The position numbers and the translations under genes are program-made. The notes beneath the pieces were generated by a model. The model saw only the letters and a program-made list of their open reading frames with translations, did not search any database and had not been told where the DNA came from. A stretch of 64,000 nucleotides of DNA from Thiemannella venezuelensis. Lineage in GTDB: Bacteria > Actinomycetota > Actinomycetes > Streptosporangiales > Streptosporangiaceae. The stretch covers positions 1 through 64,000 of the forward strand of contig NZ_JACHJJ010000028.1 of assembly GCF_014203605.1 (NCBI RefSeq). The letters are read 5' to 3'. Positions 45,395 to 54,614 of this stretch are shown one piece after another; positions within the stretch are counted from its first letter, which is position 1; each line of letters opens with the position of its first letter.

Positions 45395-46294
45395 TTGTCC
45401 GGCGAACGCGAGCACACGCAGTCCCTCTCCGACGAGAGCCGCCCCGGCCTGCGAGCCGACTGCGAGCGCTGCTTCGGGTTGTGCTGCGTGGTGCCGGCCT
45501 TCACGGTCTCGGCGGACTTCGCGATCGACAAGCCCGCCGGGCGCGCCTGCCCCAATCTGGCCTCCGACTTCCGGTGCGGCATCCACACCCGCCTGCGGCA
45601 GCGAGGCTTCACGGGCTGCACCGTCTACGACTGCTTCGGCGCGGGGCAGCAGGTCTCCCAGGTCACCTTCGGCGGACGGGACTGGCGGCAGGCCCCGCAG
45701 ACCGCGAAGCGGATGTTCGAGGTGTTCCCGATCATGCGGAACCTCCACGAGCTGCTCTGGTACCTCACCGAGGCACTGGCGATGCCGGCGGCCGGCCCGC
45801 TCCACGCGGAGCTCGCCCGCGCCCGCACAGAGCTCGAACGGCTCACCGGCGGCGACCCCGGGACCCTCGCGGAGGTGGACGTGTCCGCGCACCGGCAGCA
45901 GGTCAACGCCCTGCTGCTGCGCGCGAGCGAGCTCGTGCGGGCCCCCGTCCGGCGCAAGAAGACGGAGCTCAGGGGCGCCGACCTCATCGGGGCCAAGCTC
46001 AAAGGCGCCGACCTGCGCGGCGCCTGCCTGCGCGGCGCCTACCTCATCGGCGCCGACCTGCGCGGCGCCGACCTGCGACTGGCCGATCTCACCGGGGCCG
46101 ACCTGCGCGGCGCCGACCTGCGCGGCGCCCGCCTCGCCGAGAGCCTCTTCCTCACCCGGTCCCAGCTCGACGCGGCCGGAGGCGACGCCGCCACGGAGCT
46201 GCCGCCGTCGCTCACCCGCCCGGCCCACTGGACGTCCCCGGGCGCGCCGGCCGGTTCCCCTCCGGCGCGAGCCCGTGCCCGAAGGCGCAGGTGA
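45395..46294 (+). CDS. Cys-cluster plus pentapeptide-repeat protein
   Basis: A 299-residue two-part protein. Residues 20-95 contain eight or so cysteines beginning CERCFGLCC (CxxCxxxCC), then [20 protein letters not shown] and CTVYDC. This resembles the YkgJ-type metal or iron-sulfur cysteine cluster. A helical middle follows, then about residues 188-245 form a right-handed pentapeptide-repeat helix ([20 protein letters not shown] and onward). TTG at 45395 follows AGGAGG. Function unknown: pentapeptide domains can mimic DNA, and the cluster could sense redox or metal. Confidence 0.8.
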   Translation: MSGEREHTQSLSDESRPGLRADCERCFGLCCVVPAFTVSADFAIDKPAGRACPNLASDFRCGIHTRLRQRGFTGCTVYDCFGAGQQVSQVTFGGRDWRQAPQTAKRMFEVFPIMRNLHELLWYLTEALAMPAAGPLHAELARARTELERLTGGDPGTLAEVDVSAHRQQVNALLLRASELVRAPVRRKKTELRGADLIGAKLKGADLRGACLRGAYLIGADLRGADLRLADLTGADLRGADLRGARLAESLFLTRSQLDAAGGDAATELPPSLTRPAHWTSPGAPAGSPPARARARRRR

Positions 46295-46352
46295 CGTCCC
46301 GCCCGGCTCAGGCGACGGCCCGCCCGACTCCCCTCCGGGGGGAGCCGCGGGT

Positions 46353-48008
46353 TCACAGGGCGGCGAGGATCGCGGCCTGCGCCGCCTCGCGCATGGTCGC
46401 GTGCAGCTCCGCGTTGGCCACGCGGTCGGTGCGGACCTCCACGATCCGCACCCCCTCCCCGCGCAGGGCCTTGTCCAGGTGCTCGGGCTCGCTCACGGAG
46501 GCGTACGGCGTGCCGGTGGCCGCGGCCACGTAGGCCAGGTCCACCCCGTGCGCGGTGCCGAAGACCCGCTCGAACGGGTCGCGGAGCGCGGCCTGGGGCA
46601 GCAGCGAGAAGATCCCGCCGCCGTCGTTGTTCACCACGACCAGGCACAGGTCGGGACGGGGCTCGCGGGGGCCGAGGATCAGCCCGTTCTGGTCGTGCAG
46701 GAACGTCAGGTCGCCCATCAGCGCGAACGCCGGGCCGTTGTGGGCCAGCGCCGCGCCCATCGCGGTCGAGACCGTCCCGTCGATCCCGGCGACGCCCCGG
46801 TTGGCCATGATCCGCAGGCCCCGCCGGGGCCGCATGGCCTGGTCCAGGTCGCGGATGGGCATCGAGGAGCCGGAGATCAGCAGCGACCCGTTGGGCAGCG
46901 CGCCGGCCAGGTCGCGGGCGAGCCTGGGCTCGCTGAGCCCCGAGGCGTCCAGCACCGCGTCGACCGCCTGCCCGGCCGCGGCGTCGGCGCGGCGCCAGGA
47001 GTGCAGCCAGCCGTCCTCGCCCGCCGCGATCGGGATCTCCACGGCCTGCGCCACCTGGGTGGCCGACCGGGTCGGGTCGGGCCAGCGGGTCAGGTCGCCG
47101 ACGACCACGATGTGCTCGTCGGCGTGCTTGAGCCAGGACAGCAGCGGCCGGGACAGGCCGGGGCGTCCCAGGGTGACGACCACCTCGGGCCGGTGCGCGT
47201 CGGCGAACTCGGAGGTGCCCAGCAGGAAGTGGTAGGACGACATCGCGTGGTCGCCGTAGCGGGCGCCGCCGTTGGGCTCCGACAGGACCGGCCATCCGGC
47301 CATGCCCGCCGCCGCGACGTACCGGCGCACGTTGGGGGCGCCGTCGCCGACCACCAGCACGCCCCGCCGGGTGGGCGCCAGGTGCAGGGCGACCGCCGGG
47401 GGCGCCACCCGGGCGCGGGTCCACGGCCCGGTCGTCCCGCCGTCCAGCGGCTCGCACCAGGAGGCGTCGCCGTCGGGGACCAGCGGCTCGCGGAAGGCGA
47501 GGTTCAGGTGGACGGGGCCGGGGTCGGCCGGGCCCAGCGAGCGCTGGTAGGCGCGGCAGGCCAGCGAGCGCCAGTAGGCGACCTGGCCGGGCCGCTCCTC
47601 GGCGACGCCGACCTCGCTGAACCAGCGGACCGCGGTGCCGTACAGCTTGACCTGGTCCATCGTCTGGCTGGCGCCGGTGTCGCGCAGTTCCGGCGGGCGG
47701 TCGGCGGTGAGCAGCAGCAGCGGCACCCCCGACTCGTGCGCCTCCAGCACGGCCGGGTGGAAGTTGGCCGCGGCGGTGCCGGAGGTGCAGATCAGGGCCA
47801 CCGGGCGCGCGCCGCGCCGGGCCAGGCCCAGCGCGAGGAACGACGCCGAACGCTCGTCGATCCGCACGTGCAGCCGGAGGCGGCTGTCGGCGTGCACGGC
47901 CAGGGCGAGGGGGGCCGAGCGCGAGCCGGGGGCGAGGACCACGTCCGTCAGGCCGCAGCGCACCAGCTCATCGACCAGCACGGTCGCGAGCGCCGTCGCG
48001 GGATTCAC
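46353..48008 (-). CDS. menD: SEPHCHC synthase (menaquinone pathway)
   Basis: A 551-residue thiamine-diphosphate enzyme that adds the succinyl-semialdehyde unit of 2-oxoglutarate to isochorismate. Blocks are VVLAPGSRSAPLALAV at the N terminus, ALICTSGTAAANFHPAVLEA, LLLTADRPPELRDTGASQTM and the cofactor region ALMGDLTFLHDQNGL with VVNNDGGGIFSLLPQ. GTG at 48008 overlaps the menC stop by four bases. Together with menC and menE it supports the classical o-succinylbenzoate route rather than the futalosine route. Confidence 0.96.
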   Translation of the reverse strand: MNPATALATVLVDELVRCGLTDVVLAPGSRSAPLALAVHADSRLRLHVRIDERSASFLALGLARRGARPVALICTSGTAAANFHPAVLEAHESGVPLLLLTADRPPELRDTGASQTMDQVKLYGTAVRWFSEVGVAEERPGQVAYWRSLACRAYQRSLGPADPGPVHLNLAFREPLVPDGDASWCEPLDGGTTGPWTRARVAPPAVALHLAPTRRGVLVVGDGAPNVRRYVAAAGMAGWPVLSEPNGGARYGDHAMSSYHFLLGTSEFADAHRPEVVVTLGRPGLSRPLLSWLKHADEHIVVVGDLTRWPDPTRSATQVAQAVEIPIAAGEDGWLHSWRRADAAAGQAVDAVLDASGLSEPRLARDLAGALPNGSLLISGSSMPIRDLDQAMRPRRGLRIMANRGVAGIDGTVSTAMGAALAHNGPAFALMGDLTFLHDQNGLILGPREPRPDLCLVVVNNDGGGIFSLLPQAALRDPFERVFGTAHGVDLAYVAAATGTPYASVSEPEHLDKALRGEGVRIVEVRTDRVANAELHATMREAAQAAILAAL

Positions 48009-48982
48009 CGCACCGCCTCCTCGAAACGGCGCGCCCAGGCGGGCGACTCCGTCTCATAGCGTTCCAGGGCAGCCTCGGCCACGGCCGGGCGCCGCACCTC
48101 GAGCATCCCTCCGGCCGGGACGAGCGGGTCGGCCACCACGTCGCCCTCGAGCAGGGACAGCGTGCCCAGCCCGCAGGCGTAGGGCAGCTCGGGCAGGGCG
48201 GCGGCGAGCGCCACCCCCGCGGCCAGGCCGACGGAGGTCTCCACCGCGCTGGAGACCACCGCGGGCAGCCCGCAGGCCTCCACCACGCGCAGCGCGGCGG
48301 CCACCCCGCCGAGCGGCTGCACCTTGACGACCGCGATGTCGGCGGCCTCGGCCGCCCTGACCCTCAGCGGGTCCTCGGCGCGGCGGATCGACTCGTCGGC
48401 GGCGATCGGCACCCCGACCCTCCTGCGCACCGCGGCCAGCTCCTCCAGGGTGGCGCAGGGCTGCTCGACGTACTCCAGGCCGAAGCGGTCGAGCTCGGCG
48501 ATGCGGGCCACCGCGGTCGCGACGTCCCAGGCCCCGTTGGCGTCCACCCGGACCCGGCCCCCGGGGCCGAGCGCGTCGCGCACGGCCCCCACCCGGGCCA
48601 GGTCCTCGGCGAACGGCTGCCCCTTCTCGGCGACCTTCACCTTGACCGTACCGCAGCCCGCCCGGAGCACCATCGCGTGGGCCTGCTCGGGGCCGACGGC
48701 GGGCACGATGGCGTTGACCGGGATCCGGTCGCGCAGCGGCGCGGGCCAGCCGGTGAACGCGGCCTCCTCCGCGCACGCCCGCCAGCGCGCGCACTCGGCG
48801 GGGCCGTACTCGGGGAAGGGGGAGAACTCGCCCCAGCCGGCGGGGCCCTGGATCAGCACGCCCTCACGGACGGTCTGCCCGCGGAAACGCGTGCGCATCG
48901 GAATCCGGAAGACCCGGAGCGCGCCGCCGTCGCGGCCCGCCGTCCCCTCCCGCACGCCGCGACCGTCCACGTCGCCGGTCAC
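48005..48982 (-). CDS. menC: o-Succinylbenzoate synthase
   Basis: A 325-residue enolase-superfamily dehydratase. The catalytic lysine pair is in VKVKVAEKG, metal ligands in VRVDANGAWD, EYVEQPCATLEEL and IAADESIRRAED, and the second lysine in VVKVQPLGG. It turns SHCHC into o-succinylbenzoate. GTG at 48982 is the most likely start, with GGAGGGGG a little far upstream. It heads a menC-menD operon and is divergent from menE. Confidence 0.93.
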   Translation of the reverse strand: MTGDVDGRGVREGTAGRDGGALRVFRIPMRTRFRGQTVREGVLIQGPAGWGEFSPFPEYGPAECARWRACAEEAAFTGWPAPLRDRIPVNAIVPAVGPEQAHAMVLRAGCGTVKVKVAEKGQPFAEDLARVGAVRDALGPGGRVRVDANGAWDVATAVARIAELDRFGLEYVEQPCATLEELAAVRRRVGVPIAADESIRRAEDPLRVRAAEAADIAVVKVQPLGGVAAALRVVEACGLPAVVSSAVETSVGLAAGVALAAALPELPYACGLGTLSLLEGDVVADPLVPAGGMLEVRRPAVAEAALERYETESPAWARRFEEAVR

Positions 48983-49058
48983 GATGGTTGCGCCCCCTCC
49001 GTCGCGCCGGGGTGCTCCCCCGGCCGCTCTCCGCTGCCGTCGCACTAACCTTACGACT

Positions 49059-50246
49059 GTGAGGATTGCCCCCGTGCACGCGGAGTCGTCCCCCGCTTCC
49101 GCTTCGGGGGGGCCGAGGGAGCTGAACGCCGTCACGCTGCCGCCCGGACCCGGGCTGTTCCGCGCGGTCGCCGCCGCACTCGACGGCACCGGACCCGCCA
49201 TCCTGCCCCTCTCCCCCGCTCTGCCCGCCCCCGCGCTGCGCGCCACGCTCGCGGCGCTGCGCCCCACCCACCTCGACGGGGTACGGCAGGCGGGCGGCAC
49301 CGGCGTCTCCCCCGAGGTGGCCGTGGTCATCGCCACCAGCGGTACCACCGGTGCGCCCAAGGGCGTCGAGCTGCCCGCCGCCGCCCTCCGCGCCTCGGCC
49401 TCCGCCTCCCTGGACCGGCTGGGGGCCGCGCCCGGCGAGCGCTGGCTCTGCTGCCTGCCGCCCTCGCACGTCTCCGGTCTGCAGGTGCTGGTCCGGTCCC
49501 TGCTGGGCGGGACGGAGCCGGTCGTCCACGAGGGCTTCTCCGCCGAGTCGGTGCTGTCCGCCGGGGCCGAGCACGTCTCGCTGGTGCCGACCCAGCTCCG
49601 CCGCCTGCTCGCCGTCTCGGCGGACCTGTCGGTCTTCCGGACGATCCTGCTCGGCGGCGCGGCGGCCCCGGCGGAGCTGCTCGCCGCGGCGCGGGCCGCC
49701 GGCGGGCGGGTCGTCACCACGTACGGCATGAGCGAGACCTGCGGCGGGTGCGTCTACGACGGCCGCCCCCTCGGGGGAGTAGGGCTGGAGATCGGCGGCG
49801 ACGGCCGGATCCGCATCTCCGGCCCCGTGCTGTTCTCCGGCTACCGCCTCCGCCCCGACCTGACCGCCGGGGCCCGCGAGGGCGGCTGGTTCGTCACCTC
49901 CGACCTGGGCGCGCTGGACGGCGGCCGGCTCCGCGTGCTGGGCCGGGCCGACGACGTCATCAACACCGGCGGCGAGAAGGTCGTCGCGGCGGCGGTCGCG
50001 GCGGCGGTCGCGGAGCATCCCGCGATCGAGGACGCCGTCGTGGTCGGCCGCCCTGACCCCGAGTGGGGCGAGCGGGTGGTGGCCGTCGTCGTCTCCCCCG
50101 GCCCGCCGTCCCTGGCCGAGCTCCGGGCCTTCGTCAAGGAGCGGCTGCCGGCCTATGCCGCCCCCACCGAGCTGGTCGTCCTGACCGAAATACCACTTTT
50201 GCCCAACGGGAAGCCGGACCTCTCGGCCCTCCGTTATGGTCAGTAG
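49059..50246 (+). CDS. menE: o-Succinylbenzoate-CoA ligase
   Basis: A 395-residue AMP-forming ligase. The P-loop is VVIATSGTTGAPKGVEL, A5 TTYGMSETCGGCVYDG, A8 GRADDVINTGGEKV and A10 LPNGKPDLSALR. It activates o-succinylbenzoate for menB. GTG at 49059 has no ribosome site, but TAACCT (49046-49051) 7 bases upstream suggests a leaderless message. Divergent from menC with only 76 bases between starts, so both sides are fired from one short region. Confidence 0.93.
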   Translation: MRIAPVHAESSPASASGGPRELNAVTLPPGPGLFRAVAAALDGTGPAILPLSPALPAPALRATLAALRPTHLDGVRQAGGTGVSPEVAVVIATSGTTGAPKGVELPAAALRASASASLDRLGAAPGERWLCCLPPSHVSGLQVLVRSLLGGTEPVVHEGFSAESVLSAGAEHVSLVPTQLRRLLAVSADLSVFRTILLGGAAAPAELLAAARAAGGRVVTTYGMSETCGGCVYDGRPLGGVGLEIGGDGRIRISGPVLFSGYRLRPDLTAGAREGGWFVTSDLGALDGGRLRVLGRADDVINTGGEKVVAAAVAAAVAEHPAIEDAVVVGRPDPEWGERVVAVVVSPGPPSLAELRAFVKERLPAYAAPTELVVLTEIPLLPNGKPDLSALRYGQ

Positions 50247-50306
50247 CGGGAACCGTGAGGGGCCCGCGCGCGTCATAGAGGTAGCAGGAGCAGGAAGGAC
50301 TCGCCG

Positions 50307-50651
50307 ATGAACCCAACCCGCAAGATGTGGGTCTCCGCCGGAGTCGTCGCCGCGGTCCTCGTCGGCGGCGTGTCCGTCTCGGCGGCCGCCTCGGCGGGCA
50401 GGCTCGAGAAGGACGGCCGCCCCTCGCCCGCGACGGAGCCCCACCAGCCCGCCTCGCAGAAGACGCCCGTCCCGCCCGCCCCCGCGGAGACGGCCCCGCC
50501 GGCGGAGGACTTCGTGGTCTCCAAGGAGGTCAACCCCGACCCCGAGCAGGTCACGCGCTACTGGACCGAACACCGGATGGAAGAGGCCGAGCCGATGCCG
50601 ATGCCCGGATTCGAGGGGACCGGCGAAGGCGCCTGGCGCCCGACGGAGTAG
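50307..50651 (+). CDS. Small secreted protein of unknown function
   Basis: A 114-residue protein with a signal peptide ([20 protein letters not shown], cleavage near ASA-GRL), a Pro/Ala/Thr-rich segment and an acidic Met/Pro-rich C-terminal part ([17 protein letters not shown]). ATG follows AGGAAGGA. I do not recognise a family. It is probably monocistronic, given the strong terminator 19 bases after the stop. Confidence 0.65.
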   Translation: MNPTRKMWVSAGVVAAVLVGGVSVSAAASAGRLEKDGRPSPATEPHQPASQKTPVPPAPAETAPPAEDFVVSKEVNPDPEQVTRYWTEHRMEEAEPMPMPGFEGTGEGAWRPTE

Positions 50652-50669
50652 CCCCGAACCGTTCCGCCT

Positions 50670-50698
50670 GGGTGGACCGGCCGACGGCCGGTCCACCC
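50670..50698 (+). terminator. 13-bp stem terminator
   Basis: GGGTGGACCGGCC (50670-50682) pairs perfectly with GGCCGGTCCACCC (50686-50698) around a GAC loop, followed by ATCATATTTTCC. It is one of the few terminators in the window with a T-rich tail and separates the small secreted protein from the sigma factor gene. Confidence 0.85.
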
Positions 50699-50833
50699 AT
50701 CATATTTTCCCCGTCAAGCCGGGAACAGAAAGACCCCGGACGGGGTTATTGGTACTGGTGTGCCGCGCGGCCCAGGCCGCCCCACCCGCCACAATCTGCA
50801 AACCGACGACTCCGTTACGGAGGAGGTGTCCTC

Positions 50834-52240
50834 ATGCCCCAAACCGCCGCCGCGACCTCATCTTCCGAGGCCCCGACGACCCTCGACCAGCTCCTTGACC
50901 GAGGGCGAGTTCAGGGTCACCTTTCTCTGGCGGAGCTGCGTCACGCCTTCGCCGAGGCGGGGATCAGCCCTGTCGAGGGCAGGTCGATCCTGCGTGAGCT
51001 GACCGAGGCGGGCGTGAGCCTGGCCGCCGAGAACGAGCCCACGCTCGCCGCCGCGGCCAAGAAGACCACGGCCAAGAAGCCCGCCGCGAAGAAGCCCGCG
51101 GTCAAGGCGGCCAAGCCCGCCGGTGCCGCCAAGCCCGCCACCCGCAAGGCCGCCGCCACGACGGCCGCCGGCTCCGGGGGGAAGGCCGCCGACGGGCAGG
51201 CCGGGGCGGAGGGCGCCCCGCCCGCCGACGTCCTCGAGGCGGGGATGGAGCTGGAGGGCGAGGAGTGGACCGCCCCCGACGAGGCCGAGCTGGAGGCCGA
51301 GACCTCCGCCGACCTGGACGACCAGTCCTCGGTCATGGGCGACTCGGTGCACACCTACCTGAAGTCGATCGGCCGCCGCACGCTGCTCACCGCCGCCCAG
51401 GAGGTCGAGCTCGCCAAGCGGATCGAGGCCGGCCTGTACGCCGAGTCCAAGCTGGAGTCCGAGCCCGGCCTGTCCGCCGCGATGCGCGACGACCTGGAGT
51501 GGATCGCCGAGGACGGCCGCCGCGCCAAGGACCACATGCTGGAGGCCAACCTCCGGCTCGTCGTCTCGGTCGCCAAGAAGTACACCGACCGCGGCATGGC
51601 CCTGCTCGACGTGGTCCAGGAGGGCAACCTCGGCCTGATCCGGGCGGTGGAGAAGTTCGACTACACCAAGGGCTACAAGTTCTCCACCTACGCCATGTGG
51701 TGGATCCGGCAGGCCATCCAGCGCGGCTTCGCCGACTCCGCCCGCACCATCCGGCTGCCCGTGCACGTGCTGGAGATGCTCTCCAAGCTGTCGCGGGTCG
51801 AGCGCGACATGCACCAGCGCCTGGGCCGGGAGCCCACGCCCGAGGAGCTGGCGGTCGAGCTGGACAGGACCCCCGACCAGATCGAGGAGCTGCTGCGCAC
51901 CAGCCGCCAGCCGATCAGCCTCAACGCCACCATCGGCGAGGACGGTGAGACCACCATCGGCGACCTCATCGAGGACGTCGACTCCCCCGAGGCCTCCGAG
52001 GTGGTGGACCGCCAGCTCCTGGGCGAGCAGCTGCGCGGCGTGCTCGGCAACCTCTCCCCCCGGGAGGCCCGGATCATGGCGCTGCGCTTCGGCCTCGTCG
52101 ACGGCAAGCCCCACACCCTCGACGAGATCGGCAAGCACCTGGGCCTGACCCGCGAGCGCATCCGCCAGCTCGAGAAGGAGTCCCTGTCCAAGCTGCGTCA
52201 CCCGAGCAACACCCGCCCGCTGCTCGACTGGGCCAGCTGA
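50834..52240 (+). CDS. Group-2 (primary-like) sigma-70 factor
   Basis: A 468-residue sigma factor. A region 1.1-like N terminus ([20 protein letters not shown]) is followed by a Lys/Ala-rich linker (about 72-112), an acidic stretch, then regions 1.2-4: [40 protein letters not shown], and helix-turn-helix [20 protein letters not shown]. The core differs from HrdB-type Sig[12 protein letters not shown] replaces IRQAITRAMAD, and the C terminus is [13 protein letters not shown]. It is therefore likely a second, non-essential primary-like sigma factor. ATG at 50834 follows GGAGG. Confidence 0.9.
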   Translation: MPQTAAATSSSEAPTTLDQLLDRGRVQGHLSLAELRHAFAEAGISPVEGRSILRELTEAGVSLAAENEPTLAAAAKKTTAKKPAAKKPAVKAAKPAGAAKPATRKAAATTAAGSGGKAADGQAGAEGAPPADVLEAGMELEGEEWTAPDEAELEAETSADLDDQSSVMGDSVHTYLKSIGRRTLLTAAQEVELAKRIEAGLYAESKLESEPGLSAAMRDDLEWIAEDGRRAKDHMLEANLRLVVSVAKKYTDRGMALLDVVQEGNLGLIRAVEKFDYTKGYKFSTYAMWWIRQAIQRGFADSARTIRLPVHVLEMLSKLSRVERDMHQRLGREPTPEELAVELDRTPDQIEELLRTSRQPISLNATIGEDGETTIGDLIEDVDSPEASEVVDRQLLGEQLRGVLGNLSPREARIMALRFGLVDGKPHTLDEIGKHLGLTRERIRQLEKESLSKLRHPSNTRPLLDWAS

Positions 52241-52250
52241 GCCCGGGGAA

Positions 52251-52289
52251 GGAGGAGCCGCCGCGGCCCGTGGCCGCGGCGGCTCCTCC
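52251..52289. terminator. 18-bp stem terminator
   Basis: GGAGGAGCCGCCGCGGCC (52251-52268) pairs perfectly with its complement (52272-52289) around a CGT loop, ten bases after the sigma factor stop. It lies between convergent genes and should work in both directions despite lacking a T-tract. Confidence 0.8.
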
Positions 52290-52348
52290 GCGTCCTGGGG
52301 ACCGCACGGCGGGGCCGGCCGCCGGCGCCTCCGCGGCCGCGATGATCT

Positions 52349-53107
52349 TCATTCGCCGCCGGCCGGCGGCGTCCTCTCCGCACCGGCCGGCGGCAGCAGC
52401 CGCTCGGCCGCCGCGCCCAGGGCCGCGACCTGGCAGGCGTCGAGCCGCACCTTCTGCCGGACGATCCAGGCGCGCACCCTCGGCGCCCGCATCAGCACGA
52501 CCCCCGAAGCCCTGAGCGCCCCCCAGCGGGGCAGCCGCGCCCCGTGGACCGCCACCAGGGGCACCGCCTCCACCCGCCCGCCGTGCACCGGCCGCAGCGC
52601 GCCGGCGACCGCGCGCGCCGCGCCCGCCACCCCCCGGACCTCCTGGTCGGCCGGTTTGCGTCCGATCCACAGCCGGCCCCGGCTCCCGGCGACCCTGACG
52701 CACCTGGGCCATTTCCTGGAGTCCACCACGTAGACACCGCTCGGGCCGATCACCAGGTGGCAGGCGCCGCCCTCCACGTGCGGCAGCGCCCGGTCCTGCA
52801 GCACCGTGTAGCCGCGGCGGCACAGGGGGCGGAGCATCCGGGCGGTGGCCCGCTCCCCGGCCGCTCCCCGGTACCGGGCGACGACCGGCAGATCCAGGCA
52901 CCAGCGGTACACCAGGTCGGCCGGGGCGGCGAGCGCCCCGGCGACCAGAGCCGCGGGCCAGTCCCAGAGCAGCCACACCACCGCGAAGACGGCCGCGCCG
53001 AGCGCTGTCCGCAGGGCCAGCCGGCCGCCCCATCCCGTGTCCCGCGACTCCCGGTACCGGGGAACCCTGAACGAGAGCTTGGCCCCCACCATCGACGAGT
53101 TGATCAC
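52349..53107 (-). CDS. Membrane-anchored NERD domain protein
   Basis: A 252-residue protein with two adjacent hydrophobic helices (about residues 32-68, LGAAVFAVVWLLWDWPAALV) and a C-terminal NERD nuclease-related domain: GAAGERATARMLRPLCRRGY, then HLVIGPSGVYVVDSRKWP with the conserved Asp-Ser-Lys. NERD proteins are presumed DNA-processing enzymes. The usual acidic residues are only partly evident here. The gene runs leftward, convergent with the sigma factor gene. Confidence 0.8.
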   Translation of the reverse strand: MINSSMVGAKLSFRVPRYRESRDTGWGGRLALRTALGAAVFAVVWLLWDWPAALVAGALAAPADLVYRWCLDLPVVARYRGAAGERATARMLRPLCRRGYTVLQDRALPHVEGGACHLVIGPSGVYVVDSRKWPRCVRVAGSRGRLWIGRKPADQEVRGVAGAARAVAGALRPVHGGRVEAVPLVAVHGARLPRWGALRASGVVLMRAPRVRAWIVRQKVRLDACQVAALGAAAERLLPPAGAERTPPAGGE

Positions 53108-53378
53108 CGCTCGACTCCCCCCTGGCGCGGCCGTACGGCCGCGTGAGCGATCAGACCGGGGGCACCGGCCCCGGGCGTCCGCACGCGCCGTACGCGCGCG
53201 GCCCTCCCCCGACGGCCACCCCCATATGTCGATATCGTGACATGTCGAATACTGTGAGTGACAATCGGGGGCGGCTCAGCCCGGAGGGGAGAGGCGGGCC
53301 CCGCCCGCCGGGGCTCCGGAACGCGCGATCCCCGGCACGGCGGGCCGTACCGGGGATCAGGAGGCGGAGGTCAGCGCG
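53108..53378. other. Intergenic region with small inverted repeats
   Basis: A 270-base gap upstream of the NERD gene. Around 53222-53246 an AT-rich stretch has ATGTC, 8 bases, GACAT and a repeated TCGA, which may be the promoter/operator of the NERD gene. The remainder is GC-rich and I see no gene in it. Confidence 0.35.
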
Positions 53379-53777
53379 TCAGTGCGCGGTGCCGACGGGC
53401 AGCAGGTCGCGGGCGATGCCGGTGAGGCGGTTCTGCTCGCGCAGGGTGCGCAGGCGCTCGACCTGCGCGCTCCACTCGGCGCCCCTGGGCGTGGCCTTGC
53501 CCTTGCGGCGGCGGATCCGGTCGTCGTAGGACTTGACGCCGAAGGTCGCCCGCAGGCCGGCCTCGGCCGCGCGCAGCGCCTCGGTCAGCGCCTTGTCGAA
53601 GACCAGGCCGGCGGCCCGCCGCTCCTCGGCGGAGGCCGAGGAGGCCTGCACCTGGCGCAGCACGGCCTCGGCCACCCGCGCCCTCTCCAGAAGCTCGGGG
53701 AAGCTCTTCCCGACCTCCTGGTCGGCGTGGTAGCGAACCTCCGCCTCCCGGCTCACCCGCGGTCGGAAAAACGCCAT
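53379..53777 (-). CDS. Hypothetical helical protein (132 aa)
   Basis: A 132-residue protein with no family I recognise. Composition suggests a mostly alpha-helical, charged, soluble protein with coiled-coil potential (SFPELLERARVAEAVLRQVQ, RRAAGLVFDKALTEALRAAE, SAQVERLRTLREQNRL). ATG at 53777 follows GAGAGAGGG, which supports a real gene; the longer upstream reading frame is a chance extension antisense to the TetR gene. Divergent from the TetR gene. Confidence 0.65.
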   Translation of the reverse strand: MAFFRPRVSREAEVRYHADQEVGKSFPELLERARVAEAVLRQVQASSASAEERRAAGLVFDKALTEALRAAEAGLRATFGVKSYDDRIRRRKGKATPRGAEWSAQVERLRTLREQNRLTGIARDLLPVGTAH

Positions 53778-53890
53778 CGTCTGCCCTCTCTCACTCGTCG
53801 CCGGGCGTTTCCCGGCGCATCGACACCCGCAGCCTACGCCGCGGGCCCCCGTCCCACCTACTCGGGGACGCCACCGTCCGGCGCGTCGCC

Positions 53891-53906
53891 CTTTACGCAG
53901 TAAGGT
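53891..53906 (+). promoter_or_regulatory. Operator/promoter of TetR gene
   Basis: CTTTAC (53891-53896), GCA, GTAAGG (53900-53905) form an inverted repeat with one mismatch. The right arm merges into TAAGGT (53901-53906), a possible -10. It lies about 22 bases upstream of the TetR start, typical for autorepression, and about 115 bases from the divergent helical-protein gene. Confidence 0.5.
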
Positions 53907-53927
53907 AAGAGGTGGCAGCATGATCCC

Positions 53928-54515
53928 ATGCCTGCGAAACGACCTCCGATCCCGCTCTCCCGGGAGCGCATCATCGAGGCGGCCCTGCACATCGCCGACG
54001 GCCAGGGGCTGCGCCGGCTGACGATGCGCCGCCTGGGCGACGCGCTCCAGGTGGAGGCCATGGCCATCTACCACCACCTGCCCCGGGGCAAGGACGCGCT
54101 CATGGACGCCCTGGCCGAGCACGTCACCGCCGTGCACGCCGAGCCCGGCGCCGACTGGCGGGAGACCGCGCGGGCGTGGTGCCGGGCGAGCCGGGCCGCG
54201 CTGCGCGAGCACCCGGGAGTGCTGGCCCTCGCGCTCACCAAACCGCCCAAGGGCCAGGCCGCACTGGCCCTGCGGGAGCAGACCGACCAGCTCGCCGAGG
54301 CCGGGCTGGCGGACGCGCCGGAGGCCGTGCGGGCGCTGCGGGCCTACGTGCTGGGCGCGGTGGCGGTGGAGGTCCAGCAGTCGGGCTGGGCCGAGCCGCC
54401 GGGCGACGGCGGCGAGCCCTGGCGGCCTCCGTCGCAGGGAGGCGGCGACCCGGCGGCCGACGCCGACTTCGAGCGCGGTCTCGACGCGTTGCTGGCCGGT
54501 CTCGCGCAGAGATGA
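53928..54515 (+). CDS. TetR family transcriptional regulator
   Basis: A 195-residue TetR protein: helix-turn-helix SRERIIEAALHIADGQGLRR, then RRLGDALQVEAMAIYHHLPR, and a TetR_C_1-like C-terminal domain similar to the tetracycline-repressor branch, often with hydrophobic ligands. ATG at 53928 follows AGAGGTGG. It is likely autoregulated through the palindrome at 53891 and might control the divergent hypothetical gene. The C terminus is Gly/Ala/Asp-rich. Confidence 0.88.
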   Translation: MPAKRPPIPLSRERIIEAALHIADGQGLRRLTMRRLGDALQVEAMAIYHHLPRGKDALMDALAEHVTAVHAEPGADWRETARAWCRASRAALREHPGVLALALTKPPKGQAALALREQTDQLAEAGLADAPEAVRALRAYVLGAVAVEVQQSGWAEPPGDGGEPWRPPSQGGGDPAADADFERGLDALLAGLAQR

Positions 54516-54614
54516 ACGAGACCGGTCTGCGACAGGGCCCTGACCAGGCAGGACACGATGCCAGAAACTTGTAACCAATCATTTACCACGTTACGGCGTG
54601 TCGCACTTGGCCTG

